Origin: Apoderus coryli
Lineage: Eukaryota; Arthropoda; Insecta; Coleoptera; Attelabidae
Length of the DNA: 64,000 nucleotides
Reading direction: 5' to 3'
NCBI GenBank assembly: GCA_911728435.2
Contig: OU452207.1
Coordinates: 15,091,682 to 15,155,681, forward strand
Below the pieces are notes generated by a model. The model searched no databases, was not told the origin of the DNA, and saw only the letters and a list, made by a program, of their open reading frames with translations. Of the stretch, positions 11,490 to 22,583 are shown piece after piece. The position numbers and the translations under genes are program-made. The stretch's first letter is position 1, and the number at the start of each line of letters is the position of its first letter.

Positions 11490-11650
11490 TGTGGTGTACG
11501 AGTGTTAAATAACTACTCATTATTGTTACTTATTATAATGTGCTTTATTATTTATATTCTAAGTTACATTTGTTCCAAACCGAAAACCAAAACATACTAT
11601 TCTCTTAATATCTGAATATATACCCATCCGAATAGTGTAGGTATAGTGTA
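11490..11650 (-). repeat. Partial 5' LTR of gypsy-1
   Basis: In plus orientation it starts TGTGGTGTACG next to the primer-binding site. No matching CA end is visible before LINE-1 sequence begins near 11655, so the LTR is truncated. No second copy exists at the other end of the element for comparison. Confidence 0.45.
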
Positions 11651-11667
11651 GGTAGATATATAGATAA

Positions 11668-12551
11668 TTGATAAATAAATATACAGGATATATTTCTCTA
11701 AAAATACACTACAATAACGAAATTGTGAGCGATCCAAGTGAAATTGCAAATATTTTTAATAACTATTATACGAAAGTAGGACAAAATATGGCGAAGAATA
11801 TCAAAAAATCTTGTACAGGTTTAATGGAGAATGGGGATGATACTTTGGTGAACCCACATTCTTTTTTTATTCAACCAACTGACAAGGCGGAAGTTATTAA
11901 TACATTAAAAAATAATAGCTCACCTGGACCTGATAAACTAAGATCAGAAACTCTTAAAAAAATAGCACCACTGATTGCTGATCCTCTAGAATACATAATT
12001 AATTTAATATTTTTAACAGGCCAATATCCACAAAATTTTAAAAAAACAATAGTAAAACCTATTTTTAAATCAGGGGATAGGAGGGACGTGACGAACTATA
12101 GGCCAATAAGTCTTGTGTCAAATCTAAGTAAGGTGGTCGAAAAAATATTAAAACAGAGGATTTGCAATTTCATTAAAAGGTACGGACTGATATCTCAATT
12201 TCAATTTGGATTTCGAGGAAATAAGGGGACTGCTGATGCTATAGCTAATCTGACCAGTAATATATACGAAAATTTGGACAAGTCACTATGTGCTGCGGGC
12301 GTTTTTCTTGATCTAGCAAAAGCGTTTGATTCAGTATCGCATGAAAAATTAATACACAAAATGGACAGATATGGTATAAGGGGAGTGACAAACGATCTAT
12401 TCAAAAGTTATCTAACAGGACGAGAGCAGTCGGTCCATATTTTGAATGAGTATAGTGAATACTTGCCTGTGTCATTCGGAATACCACAGGGGACCGTATT
12501 AGGACCCATATTATTGATTTTATACATTAACGACCTTCTAACCCTGAATCT
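11668..12551 (+). pseudogene. LINE-1 reverse transcriptase, N-terminal two thirds
   Basis: The frame shows the ordered RT blocks of jockey-like LINEs: SSPGPDKL, ILKP-like VKPIFKSGDRRDVTNYRPISL, FQFGFRGNKGT, AGVFLDLAKAFDSV and the GIPQGTVLGPIL block. It stops making sense at 12552, where the BEL LTR begins; the last residues of the open frame are LTR sequence. The missing YADD box is found at 18730-18745 beyond the insertion. Confidence 0.85.
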
Positions 12552-13154
12552 TGTTCGGGAAACTCCCGAACAAAGTATTTTATTATTATTTTATAAATCT
12601 ATATTTGTTTTTGTATGACTTTACCATTGCCCAAGATCTGGATGACATCGTCATCAATATTACTGGGTTTGTTTATTTTTGTTACTAATCTGTGTGAAAA
12701 AAACAAGGCATTGGCTTTTTCTTCTTTGTTAGAGTGAGATTTAGAAAGATGTTAGATTGAATAAGTCACAAACCCCTCGCTCTCTTCACTCACATTGTTT
12801 TTGTATATATTTATGAAGTTTTGCACCCTAACCCCCAAAATTAGTTTGTAAGAGTATCCCCCAGTATTAGTTTGTATAGTGTAAAAAGTAGTTAAAAAGT
12901 GTATTAAAAACTTATGTAAAATTTAAGTGCATTGGTGTTAATATTAAAAAACAATTGAAAATTGAACTCTGAATAAACCCCCCAGATTGTTAAATTACTA
13001 CCCCTAAAGATTAATGTTATCTTTGATACTACTATGTAAAAATTGTACATGATATTTATAATAATCTATTCATATTAAACCGTACAATAGATAAAAAATA
13101 CAGTCCATTATTTACACGAATTTATGGTGGTGAAAAACGTCAAATTCTCCAACA
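12552..13154 (+). repeat. 5' LTR of the BEL/Pao element
   Basis: It begins TGTTCGGGAAACTCCCGAAC, a perfect short palindrome, and ends CTCCAACA. It is the same length as the 3' copy and about 99.5 percent identical by eye. The left border is fixed by the AATCT duplication. Confidence 0.9.
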
Positions 13155-13161
13155 TAAAATG

Positions 13162-13178
13162 TGGTCCTACGGAGCCGG
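13162..13178 (+). other. Primer-binding site of the BEL/Pao element
   Basis: TGGTCCTACGGAGCCGG lies seven bases after the LTR end. It starts with TGG, complementary to a tRNA CCA end, and the rest would pair with an acceptor/T-arm 3' strand. I cannot name the tRNA. Confidence 0.6.
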
Positions 13179-13728
13179 ATTTAAAAATATTTAATAGTAA
13201 AATTTGTGCATAAACTTAAACGATTAAACCTAAATTGAAATTAAGTAAGACTAAAATGTATGTGTCCACCCTGAAGAACGAAGAAGTATTGTCTCGCCCA
13301 TAGACAAACGAAACAACCCCCTTTGATTAACAATTGCAGAAGTCCCGAGTGTTTTACAGTACCTATACCATATGCCTAGGTATGATCGACGATCGTTTGC
13401 TGAATGTTTAGGTGAAATGAGAACAAATATTTACGCTAGCCCAGCAAAATAAGGTCAGATCTACACTAATTATTATTATTTTTGGTAATTTCTTTAGTTG
13501 ACATTTTTATTGATAATTTGTTTGTTGTTGTTTATAGACACTAAGTACCCTAAATTTAAAATTTATTCTTGCTTGCTCGATTTTAAATAACGTACTTGAA
13601 ATATTACTATTATTCTTAGATATTAATTAGTTTGTGTTGTCCTACAAAACGTTTTAACCATATTGTTATTTTAAGTTGTCTCTTAGTTAAGTATTTTAAT
13701 AGGTAAAATATTTCGGTAATTTGTTACA

Positions 13729-14013
13729 ATGGAAGGTTTGGTTAAAAAAAGATCGCGTAGCAAAGCCACAATCACTAGGATTGAGACGTGGTTGGAACAA
13801 AATAAAAATGAACTTGATTTAGATGCAGTCCAAATTAGAAAAGATCACTTAACCAAGGCTTTCAATGAATATCTTGAAATTCAAGATAAAATTGAGGACG
13901 TTGATGAAACTCAATTTAACGATAGAGAAATAGTTGAAGAAAAATATCTCTCCCTTTTAGCAAAACTACATAAATTTTCTACTGATACCAGTTCTAGCCC
14001 AAAATTTTATTAG
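13729..14013 (+). pseudogene. BEL/Pao gag, N-terminal fragment only (94 aa)
   Basis: The short frame has the look of the start of BEL gag: a basic RSRSKATITRIETWLEQN segment, then helices with HLTKAFNEYLEIQDKIE. Full BEL gag-pol proteins run on for well over a thousand residues; here the frame stops at 14013, about 90 bases before the coat-protein-like gene. Those 90 bases (14014-14104) match nothing I know in BEL and may be a viral leader carried in with the gene. Confidence 0.65.
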
Positions 14014-14104
14014 AGGAGCGAAGTTCGCACACTAAAACACAAACCTACTTAAACTTTATTTTATATTTGAAAATAAAACCAAGTAACCAAACACACTATC
14101 TATC

Positions 14105-15521
14105 ATGTCAGACAACACAAAGGGAGTTTATCTTGGTAAACCCGAGAATCAGCTGAACCCAGCCGTTGCCAACGGTCACGTGAAGAAGGAAACTTCTAAC
14201 GCCCGTCCAGCGCGCAAGGTACCAGCTAGACTTCCCCCCCCCGTCGCACAAACATGATAACACCAACATCAAACCCACGACTGGTAGCCCTTCGGACGGC
14301 TCACTGTTTGCCACGGGTCTCACTGTACGTGAAACTCAAGCACGGCTGACATTCACGCCATCCGCGCCCACCGTGGTTGATGTTGCAAGACAAACATTTA
14401 ACGAAATACAGACTGACGCACCGACAATATCAAAGAGCTTATTGCCAGAGATGTACGACTATTATTCAACGGCCATGCTATGGCTAAGAATCATCAACTT
14501 AAAACAAAAGAATAGTCAGCCTCTCACGCAAGCTGAGCAGGATTTGCTATTGTTAACGCAGACGACTCAATTTTCGATCCCAGAACCACTGCTTCTACAT
14601 TTGAGACAGCTGGGAAATGTTACCACCACCACCAAACAACACCTATACCCCACATTCCCACAGCTTCCAACCGAGGTCATCAATGGCCACGGAGGCTACT
14701 ACGGATTGTGTGGTCCCGCTGCCATGCAGCAACCAGCCCCCCCCCCCCCTCCGGCAGGACAAGCAGCTGTACCCCCTGTAGGCCAACCACAGCCACATGC
14801 AGCCGCCCCGGCAGGACAATTCCCCATAGAACAAAGGCATAACCTCTACGAAGAGATACCTTGTCTTGGCGTTCTATCAGAGGCTGTGAGAGCAGCACTC
14901 TCAAACCAACCCCCAGGTCTTTATCCATCCCAGGTAACCTATATGGGTCTCCAGCCCAACAACAATTTACTAGGCTACCGAGCATTAGGTGCTCGTCGTG
15001 ACGAAGCGAAAAACATAGCATTCGAAAACAATATCACGGACTTAGAATTTGCTGAATACCCGCCAAACACTGGCTTCAATTTCAGGTTTCTATCTGCTAT
15101 ATCGAGTGTCATCGCTGACACGAAGACTTTTAAATTGACTGATACTGTTATCGCAACATTATCAGAAGTTGGGGCTCAATCCCAAACAATTATAGAAAGG
15201 CCTATACTCACGGAAGGCACTAACAACTTGCGTGGCGACATAGCCACAACTAGCCTCTCCAACGAGCCTACATCCATATTCGGATCGGGTTTGTTCTTCT
15301 GCAGCCAAATGCTCAAGCAACTCCACCCACCTGATCAGAGTACGTGGTGTATGTATTCTGGCACTGACCAGGTGCCAATTCCACAAATATGGATTGACAA
15401 TCGCAACGAAAGAAGGGATTTACCAATCCAATATTTACAACCGGTCTTCCAAATGATCTCGGAGAACGCGACGACGTACCGAATCAATATTATAAAGAAT
15501 CTTGTCTTAACTAAACGTTAA
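14105..15521 (+). pseudogene. dsRNA-virus coat-protein-like gene (partitivirus-like), one frameshift
   Basis: The ATG at 14105 starts a polar, proline-rich N-terminus. A run of nine C (14234-14242) breaks the frame, and the other frame then stays open to the TAA at 15519-15521, for about 470 codons in all. Recognisable stretches are YYSTAMLWLRIINLKQ, PEPLLLHLRQLGN, GHGGYYG and, near the end, IWIDNRNERRDLPIQYLQ. To me these recall partitivirus capsid proteins, but this is memory, not a search. A Pro/Ala-rich loop (about 14720-14830) interrupts the middle. The gene is clearly more GC-rich than the flanking retrotransposon and has no LTR-element motif. A capsid would package dsRNA; here it is cargo and, as it stands, frameshifted. 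Confidence 0.6.
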
Positions 15522-15568
15522 TGACGTTTTAATATAAGAAGGCACCCTACACAAAACGGCTAATTTAA

Positions 15569-18058
15569 AGCATTACACTTCACAAATGGGGCTCAAACTC
15601 AAAAGAATTTCTCAGATCCATTCAAGAAACTCCCTGCCAAGATACGATTGAAATTACTTCTGATAACACGGTCAGCAGAGTTTTAGGTATCTCATGGAAA
15701 CCTGAGACTGACACTTTCTTGATTACCCTACCGAAAAAGATTAATGAAATCGCTGTTACGAAACGCGAAGTTTTATCCCATATTGCTCAATTATTTGACC
15801 CTCTTGGACTCATTTCTCCTGTGATAATAAAGGCAAAAATTTTTATGCAAAAACTTTGGTTGGCAAAACTTAACTGGGATCAACTCTTAGATAATGAGTT
15901 GTCAGCAGAGTGGAAATCCTTTATTGAAACAATTCACGAACTTTCGAGTCAAGAAATTCCACGTTATCTCTTCTCCCAAGTTAATATTTTTCAAATAGAA
16001 ATTCATGGGTTTTCGGATGCAAGTCTAGCAGCATATGGGGCCTGCATATATTTTAGAGCAATTTACAAAAATCACACTGTATCATGCAATTTAGTTGCTT
16101 CGAAAAGCAGAGTTGCACCTATCAAAAGTATCAGTTTACCTCGTCTTGAACTTTGTGGAACCCTGTTGTTAGCTAAATTGACACAAAAAATATTGTTGAT
16201 ATATCAAAACAGATTTAAATTCTCTAGCATTAATTTGTGGACAGATTCAGAGATCGCCCTACACTGGATTCATTCTCACCCTTCTAGATGGTCTGTTTTC
16301 GTAGCAAATAGAGTATCAGAAATACAAAGCCTTTGCGAGAATGCACATTGGCGTCACATTAAATCAAATAATAATCCCGCTGATTATATAACCCGAGGAT
16401 TAACCCCTAATCAAATGCTTACGTCAGATGTTTGGTGGAACGGTCCTTCTTTTCTCCAAATATATGATTGTGACTTAAATATTTATCAGTTTCGGAAAGG
16501 AAAAAATAATATCCCTGAAGAGCGTAAGATAAAACCCGCACTTATTAGCAGTCTATTAAGAAAAAAGGAAAATTGGGAAAATGTGTTTTCAAAATTTTCG
16601 TCATTTTCACGTTTAGTACGATCGTTTGCGTACTGTTTGAGATTTGTTAATAACCTAAAACCTGGTAACCAAAAACTAGTTGGTACTTTGCAAGTTGGTG
16701 AATTACAGCAATCTGAACTCTTAATAGTAACATTAATACAAGAACAATACTTTTCACAGGAAATTTCTGAGCTGCGAGCTAAGAAATTCATTTCTAATAA
16801 AGCTATTTTCCAGTTATCTCCATTTATAGATCATATGGGCTTATTAAGAGTAGGTGGAAGATTATATTACTCAGATTTACCTTATGATCAAATGCACCCT
16901 ATTTTATTACCCTCAAAGGCTCACGTTACTTCTCTAATGTTAAAAGCCGAACATCTTCGGATGGGTCACGCAGGAGCTCAAAACATTTTGTCAAATTTCA
17001 AATTGAAATATTGGCCCTTAAGCGGTTTAACACTAGTTAAACGTATTATTAGAAATTGTGTAATTTGCTACCGGTTTAAAGCCCAATCATGTCAACAAAT
17101 CATGTCAAATTTACCCTCTGAGAGAATCACACCCTCACGACCATTTTCCAAGGTTGGAGTTGACTTTGGGGGTCCATATTTTCTCAAATCATCCACTTTA
17201 AAACGTGCACCAATTATAAAATGTTATATCGCAGTTTTTGTTTGTATGGCTACAAAGGCTGTACATATTGAATTGGTGTCAAATTTAAGTACAGAAGCAT
17301 TTGTTTTAACCCTAAAACGATTTATAGCGAGAAGAGGCAAACCTCACACAATATTTAGTGATAATGCTTCTAATTTCGTTGGTGCAAATAACCAACTTAA
17401 AGAACTATTTGAGTTTTTTAAAAATAAGGAAAATGTTAACTCTATTGAAGATTTTTTATCCCCACAAATGATATCTTGGAAGTTTATTCCCCCAAGATCC
17501 CCTCACTGGGGTGGTATTTGGGAAGCGGCTATAAAGAGCACCAAATATCACTTACGTAGGCTTGTTGGAAATTCACATTTTACATTTGAAGAATTAGCAA
17601 CAATATTGGCTCAAATTGAAGCAATATTAAACTCTCGTCCTCTCTTACCCCTGTCCTCTGATCCTTCAGATTTGAATTGTTTAACCCCTGGTCATTTTCT
17701 AATAGGAAGTCAGTTAACTTCATTTCCCGAAAAAGATACTAGCGATGTTGCTATAAATAGATTGACGCGATGGCAACGATGTACGCAAGTACATCAGACG
17801 TTTTGGAAAAAATGGTCCAAACAATATCTTAATCAACTTCAGCATCGACCAAAATGGTTAAAACCCTTCTCAAACATAAACGTTAACGATATAGTACTAT
17901 TAAAAGATGAAGATACGTAACCGTTACAATGGCCCTTAGCTAGAGTTGTTGAAATTATTGCTGGACGAGATGGTAAAGTTAGAATGGTAAAGGTTAAAAC
18001 CAAAGATGGGATATTTGCTCGTAGTATTGCAAAAATTTGCCCCCTACCCATGCAGTAG
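15569..18058 (+). pseudogene. BEL/Pao pol remnant: end of RT, RNase H, integrase
   Basis: The frame is open from 15569; the LHKWGSNS motif marks the RT/RNase H connection. TKREVLSHIAQLFDPLGL and RNase H (IHGFSDASLAAYGA, SRVAPIKSISLPRLELCG, WTDSEIALHWI) follow. Then comes integrase with GHAGAQ, CVICYR, the catalytic D in VGVDFGGPY, D in IFSDNASNF and E in HWGGIWEAAIK. A TAA at 17918-17920 interrupts a frame that otherwise continues to the TAG at 18056 (ARVVEIIAGRDG...). The active-site half of RT and everything upstream is missing, replaced by the coat-protein-like gene. Confidence 0.85.
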
Positions 18059-18094
18059 TACCTATACAAGTTTTTGTAAAGCTATCGCTTCACC

Positions 18095-18105
18095 GCGGGG
18101 CAGGA
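18095..18105 (+). other. Polypurine tract of the BEL/Pao element
   Basis: GCGGGGCAGGA lies immediately before the 3' LTR and would prime plus-strand DNA synthesis. Confidence 0.65.
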
Positions 18106-18708
18106 TGTTCGGGAAACTCCCGAACAAAGTATTTTATTATTATTTTATAAATCTATATTTGTTTTTGTATGACTTTATCATTGCCCAAGATCTGGATGAC
18201 ATCGTCATCAATATTACTGGGTTTGTTTATTTTTCTTACTAATCTGTGTGAAAAAAACAAGGCATTGGCTTTTTCTTCTTTGTTAGAGTGAGATTTAGAA
18301 AGATGTTAGATTGAATAAGTCACAAACCCCTCGCTCTCTTCACTCACATTGTTTTTGTATATATTTATGAAGTTTTGCACCCTAACCCCCAAAATTAGTT
18401 TGTAAGAGTATCCCCCAGTATTAGTTTGTATAGTGTAAAAAGTAGTTAAAAAGTGTATTAAAAACTTATGTAAAATTTAAGTGCATTGGTGTTAATATTA
18501 AAAAACAATTGAAAATTGAACTCTGAATAAACCCCCCAGATTGTTAAATTACTACCCCTAAAGATTAATGTTATCTTTGATACTACTATGTAAAAATTGT
18601 AGATGATATTTATAATAATCTATTCATATTAAACCGTACAATAGATAAAAAATACAGTCCATTATTTACACGAATTTATGGTGGTGAAAAACGTCAAATT
18701 CTCCAACA
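18106..18708 (+). repeat. 3' LTR of the BEL/Pao element
   Basis: 603 bp, matching the 5' LTR from TGTTCGGG to CTCCAACA with about three substitutions. It is followed by the AATCT duplication and then by the resumed LINE-1 coding sequence. Confidence 0.9.
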
Positions 18709-18713
18709 AATCT

Positions 18714-19567
18714 ATCTGGCAAAATAACATCATATGCCGATGACACTGTGTTGTACGTACACGGCAAATCGTGGGATGAGGTAGAAACAAAAATACAAGA
18801 TGATTTTAAAAAAATTGTAGAATGGTTAGATATCAATCAATTAACAATCAATTTAACGAAAACTCAATATCTACCTTTCGCATCTTACCAGTCCGGGCTT
18901 CCAAATATCAAAAATTTAAGTATTAAACTGCCACACAGACATCAAAAAGAATGGATATTAAAATCTTCTGCCACAGTGAAATATGTGGGTATTAGTATTG
19001 ACTCTTGTCTAAAATGGGATCGACACATCAATGAGCTTACAAAAAAATTAAGATCATTATTATACATGTTTATTAAAATAAAACCAATCCTAACGCAACT
19101 TGAGATGAACAAAATTTATTTTGCACTTGCTCAGTCTATTCTGGGATATGGAATCATAGGATGGGGAGGTGTATATACATCTACTCTAAAGCCTTTACAT
19201 ATACTTAATCCAAAAAAGAATTTTGAAAATCATATTTGGTCTTGATATTCAATATCCCTCTGAACAACTATTTCAATATTGCCAGGTTTTGAATGTTCGT
19301 AATCTGTATTATAAGACTGTTCTTGTATATTTCGCCCAAAGCAAAATTCATCTTGAAATAACGACTCACACCCACAGTACGCGACAGAATCGAAACGCAC
19401 TGGTTCCGAGAATGTTTAAATCGATTGGTCAAAGGTCCTTTGCCTATATTATACCAAAGTTAATAAATATGATAAGTCCAGATGTAATGGCGAAGGTGTC
19501 ATATTGCAGTTTTAAAAGAATTATTTCAGGGTGGTTGTTGGAGAATAGTATAAGTATTTTCGATTAA
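18714..19567 (+). pseudogene. LINE-1 reverse transcriptase, C-terminal part
   Basis: Coding resumes with KITSYADDTVLY, the RT active-site box, followed by the thumb region (VKYVGISIDSCLKWDRHI). A frameshift near 19225-19245 moves the rest to another frame, where a conserved jockey-type tail follows (LRKI-like IIFGLD, PSEQLFQY, VPRMFKSIGQRSFAYIIPKL). The stop is at 19565. The break makes this copy dead even without the BEL insertion. Confidence 0.8.
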
Positions 19568-20045
19568 TTGTATTGTCTTGGAGGGTTATTTCTTTCTCCT
19601 TCTTACAGAATATTATATCGTATTTTAATTTTAGTTTAAATGTATTTTCTATATACAAATTGATTTGATGTTTTGTTTTGTTAGAAATGTAGAGTGTAAA
19701 TTAATAATGTAGGTAATAGAGAGAAAAAAGGATAAAAGTAAGAATGGTTTTTGGATGTAAACATAAACTGAACGTAGAATTACACGCATAGTGAACGAGT
19801 GGTGGTTCCACAGTTTAATAGTTATTATTCTATGGTGGTTTCTAGTATCCGCAAAGCGCAGACAAGGATTCCTTAAGCGTTTGGTGGATATTAGAAAGAA
19901 AAAGAACTAGATAAGCAGTTATATACCGAATTCTATTTTGTTTTTTTTTTGTTTATTTGTTTGCTTAACTATTATACTACTGTAAAATTATAATGGAGAA
20001 TCTGTGAATGTAAATGAACAAATTATTATTATTAAATTATTATTA
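19568..20045 (+). repeat. LINE-1 3' untranslated region and TTA-rich tail
   Basis: No coding sequence. It ends with an ATTATTATTATTAAATTATT-type run, the trinucleotide tail often left by such LINEs. Gypsy-2 coding sequence begins directly after it. Confidence 0.6.
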
Positions 20046-21422
20046 TTTACCAAAAATACTAACAAGTGGTTTATGATCCGTAAACAAAGTGAATTTACGG
20101 TGAAAAAGATACTGATAGAACTTTTGAACTCCGAAAATTATACTTAAACCTTCTTTTTCTATCTGAGAATATTTCTGTTGACTTTTATTCAGCATACGAG
20201 AAGCATAAGCAATAGGCCTGTAAACATTATCAATACAATGGCATATTACAGCCCCTACACCATAATTTGAAGCATCGACAGCTAGATAGATTGGCAGCGT
20301 TGGATCATAATGAACCAAAACCTCTGCGGAACATAAAATTTTCATTACGTTGTTAAATGCAACAACACAATTTTGGTCGAAGTTCCATTTGATATTCTTT
20401 TTACATAAATTATATAATGGCTGCAATATATTTGAAGCATTAGGAATAAATTTATTATAATAATCTATCAATCCTAAAATAGACTTTAGTTCAGTAACAG
20501 TTTTAGGAATTGGAGCGGCTACTATAGCATCAATTTTTTCTTTACAAGTATGTCAACCATGTTTATCGATTTTAAATCCTACATAATTTACACTGTCGAC
20601 AAAAAACTGGCATTTTTCTCCTTTCAAAGAAAGCCCACAATCTGATAATTTTTGTAAAACTTTTTTAACCTTATTTACATTATCATCAAAATTTTTACCT
20701 GCAATAAGCAAATCGTCTTGAAAACAAGCAACTCCTTTCATGCCATCAAATAGAGTATTCATAATTTTCTGAAATTTAGCTGGTGCAGAATGAATTCCAA
20801 ATGGCAATCTATTATAACAGAATAGTCCCCTATGTGTGGTTATTGTTGTGAGAATTCAAGATTCTGGACTTAATGCTTAATGCTGATAAGCATTAGATAA
20901 GTCAAGTTTGGTAAAAATTTGTCCACCCTGTAATTTTACAAACAACTCCTCTATACGAGGTATTGGGAATATATCAATTTCCAAATTAGGATTTAAAGTT
21001 AAACTATAGTCCCCACATAAACGAACACTTCCATTATCTTTTAAAACAGGTACAATTGGAGTACCGTAATCACTGTATTCTACTGGAGAAATTACCTGAA
21101 GTTTAAGTAATCTATCAATCTCTTTTTCGACAGCATCCTTTAGTGCAAAAGGTAAATTTCTTGCTTTAAAAAATCTTGGTTGAGCATCTTGCTTTAACTT
21201 TAAATGTATATGACCTTTGTTAAATAAACCCAAGTTTTCACTAAATACAGAAAGATAATCGTTATAAAAATTATCTAAAATTTTTTTATCAACAATATCA
21301 ATTTTGTTTATAGCTAAATGAAATGAATTGAAAAAATCTCGACCCAAAAGTGGTGGGCCACCATTTTCTATAACATATAAGAACAAATTTTTATTTTTTT
21401 TATTATAAGTAACAGAAACCAA
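20043..21422 (-). pseudogene. Gypsy-2 pol fragments: end of protease, RT, RNase H
   Basis: Three pieces in different frames: 20877-21422 (LLGRDFF, GTPIVPVLK, FTKLDLSNAYQH), 20553-20807 (active-site box CFQDDLL, FGI-S-PAKFQ) and 20043-20471 (RNase H: LAVDASNYGVGAV, KEGLSIIFGVQKF, FTDHKPLVSIFG). The box FQDD keeps both catalytic Asp. The gaps hold stops, so this is a pseudogene. Sequence between 21423 and 21559 holds the remainder of protease out of frame. Confidence 0.8.
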
Positions 21423-21559
21423 TATTTCACCTACAGGAATTATTTTTTTTTCCAGTATAACTTGTTAAAATTTTATCGCCTGGTAGTAATTTTGCATTGG
21501 AAAAATACTTATTTTTATATTCTGTTGAAATTAAACTTAGACTTGCACCGGTATCCAAC

Positions 21560-22516
21560 TCAAATTGCATGTTTTTTTTTATTTATCTCAACATCTAAAC
21601 AAATAGGTTGAACATTTTCATCCATCATTTGAAACAATTGATTTATAGCTATATCTTCAGAATCAATATAATTATGTTGGTTTTGTTTGTTAAAATTATC
21701 ATTTGAATGTTGTTTATTACATTTTGTGGATAAATGACCTTTAATACCACATATATTACATATACAATTTCTGTACCTACATTTTCCGAAATGGTTTTTA
21801 CCGCACACCTGACAGTCTGATGATGATGATTGACCTCTAGACTTTTGCTGAGCTCTATCTGAAATTGATTTGCTGGCTGGAAAACTCCTCGTAAACTTTC
21901 CCCCGCTTTGCTGCTTACTTGGGCCAGGTTGACGCCTTGATCCCAAACGAAACACTTCTTGTTCCTGCTTAATTCGTACCGAACTACAAATTTGAGTTTT
22001 GTTGCATGCTTCTTTGTTACAAGCGATTTCCACACACTTTTCAAAGGTTAAGCTCTCTTCTTTTTCTTCAAATAGCCTATTTAATATAAGACCCTTTTCA
22101 AACCCCATTACAAAACGATCACGTATCACGCCATTAAGTTCAACAGCTTTAAACTCACATTTAGAAGCCAATTGTCTAACACGAGCTGCCCATTCCAGTA
22201 CTGATTCATCTTTAGATTTCACTGCAGCATAAAATTTTTGTCTTTCAGGAAATAGTGGCTTCGTAGAAGTATAATACGTATCAAAAATGTCAACTAACTC
22301 GGCAAAATCTTTCTCCGCTGGCGTGCTAGGATAACACAAACTACATAATAACTCAAAACTATTTTCATGACAACTATTTAATAATAGTGCACGTTTCGTA
22401 ATATCTGCCTCCACTTTATTTGCCATAAAATACTGGGTTAGTTGCAGTTTAAAAATACGCCAATCGCACACACTAGGATTAAACTCCCTAAGATGACCAA
22501 CGAAACTTTTCGACAT
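21560..22516 (-). CDS. Gypsy-2 gag with two zinc knuckles
   Basis: I place the start at the ATG ending at 22516 (MSKSFVGHLREFNPS), because upstream codons run into the leader and primer-binding site. The capsid-like part has ALLLNSC and EWAARVRQLASKC. Two knuckles follow: CQVCGKNHFGKCRYRNC and CNICGIKGHLSTKC, which bind the element RNA. The frame ends shortly before the protease. This is the best-preserved part of gypsy-2. Confidence 0.75.
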   Translation of the reverse strand: MSKSFVGHLREFNPSVCDWRIFKLQLTQYFMANKVEADITKRALLLNSCHENSFELLCSLCYPSTPAEKDFAELVDIFDTYYTSTKPLFPERQKFYAAVKSKDESVLEWAARVRQLASKCEFKAVELNGVIRDRFVMGFEKGLILNRLFEEKEESLTFEKCVEIACNKEACNKTQICSSVRIKQEQEVFRLGSRRQPGPSKQQSGGKFTRSFPASKSISDRAQQKSRGQSSSSDCQVCGKNHFGKCRYRNCICNICGIKGHLSTKCNKQHSNDNFNKQNQHNYIDSEDIAINQLFQMMDENVQPICLDVEINKKKHAI

Positions 22517-22560
22517 TTTACGTATTTTTTTATTTATATTTTTTATTATTATTATTAGGT

Positions 22561-22582
22561 AGATCCTGTCCGCAGCGCCAAT
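22561..22582 (-). other. Gypsy-2 primer-binding site
   Basis: On the minus strand, TTGGCGCTGCGGACAGGATC follows the ATTACA end of the LTR. The TGGCGC start and position fit a primer-binding site. Confidence 0.55.
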
Positions 22583-22583
22583 T

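Larger units (their letters stand above)
7207..11650 (-). mobile_element. Gypsy-1: Ty3/gypsy element with gag and full pol, frameshifted, without 3' LTR
   Basis: On the minus strand, from right to left: partial LTR (11490 to about 11650), primer-binding site, gag, pol with protease, RT, RNase H and integrase, then a polypurine tract AAGGGGAGG (7207-7215). The 3' LTR that should follow is missing; the next bases already belong to the DUF7869 remnant. On the right the LTR is cut by LINE-1. Two single frame breaks (about 10615 and 8430) split what should be a continuous gag-pol. Confidence 0.85.
12552..18708 (+). mobile_element. BEL/Pao retrotransposon carrying a captured viral coat-protein-like gene
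   Basis: Two 603-bp LTRs (12552-13154 and 18106-18708) are flanked by the 5-bp duplication AATCT (12547-12551 and 18709-18713). Order inside: primer-binding site, gag fragment, a coat-protein-like gene in its own start-to-stop frame, the 3' part of pol (end of RT, RNase H, integrase), polypurine tract. The C-terminal part of gag, protease and most of RT, including the active site, are absent, so the element cannot have copied itself and must have used helper proteins. The LTRs differ at about three sites (for example ACCATT/ATCATT near 12624/18178, GTTAC/CTTAC, GTACATG/GTAGATG), suggesting a recent insertion. Confidence 0.9.
11655..20045 (+). mobile_element. LINE-1: 5'-truncated non-LTR retrotransposon, split by a BEL/Pao element
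   Basis: The RT coding region starts at about 11668, breaks off after INDLLTLN at 12551 and resumes at 18709 just before SYADDTVLY. The 6.2-kb BEL element sits exactly between. The 3' end carries a TTATTATTA-rich tail (about 20024-20045), which abuts gypsy-2. The endonuclease and ORF1 are absent, as expected from 5' truncation. Confidence 0.8.

Noticed and set aside
14643..15386. Several minus-strand frames under the coat-protein-like gene
   Set aside because: Shadows caused by its higher G+C; no family motif.
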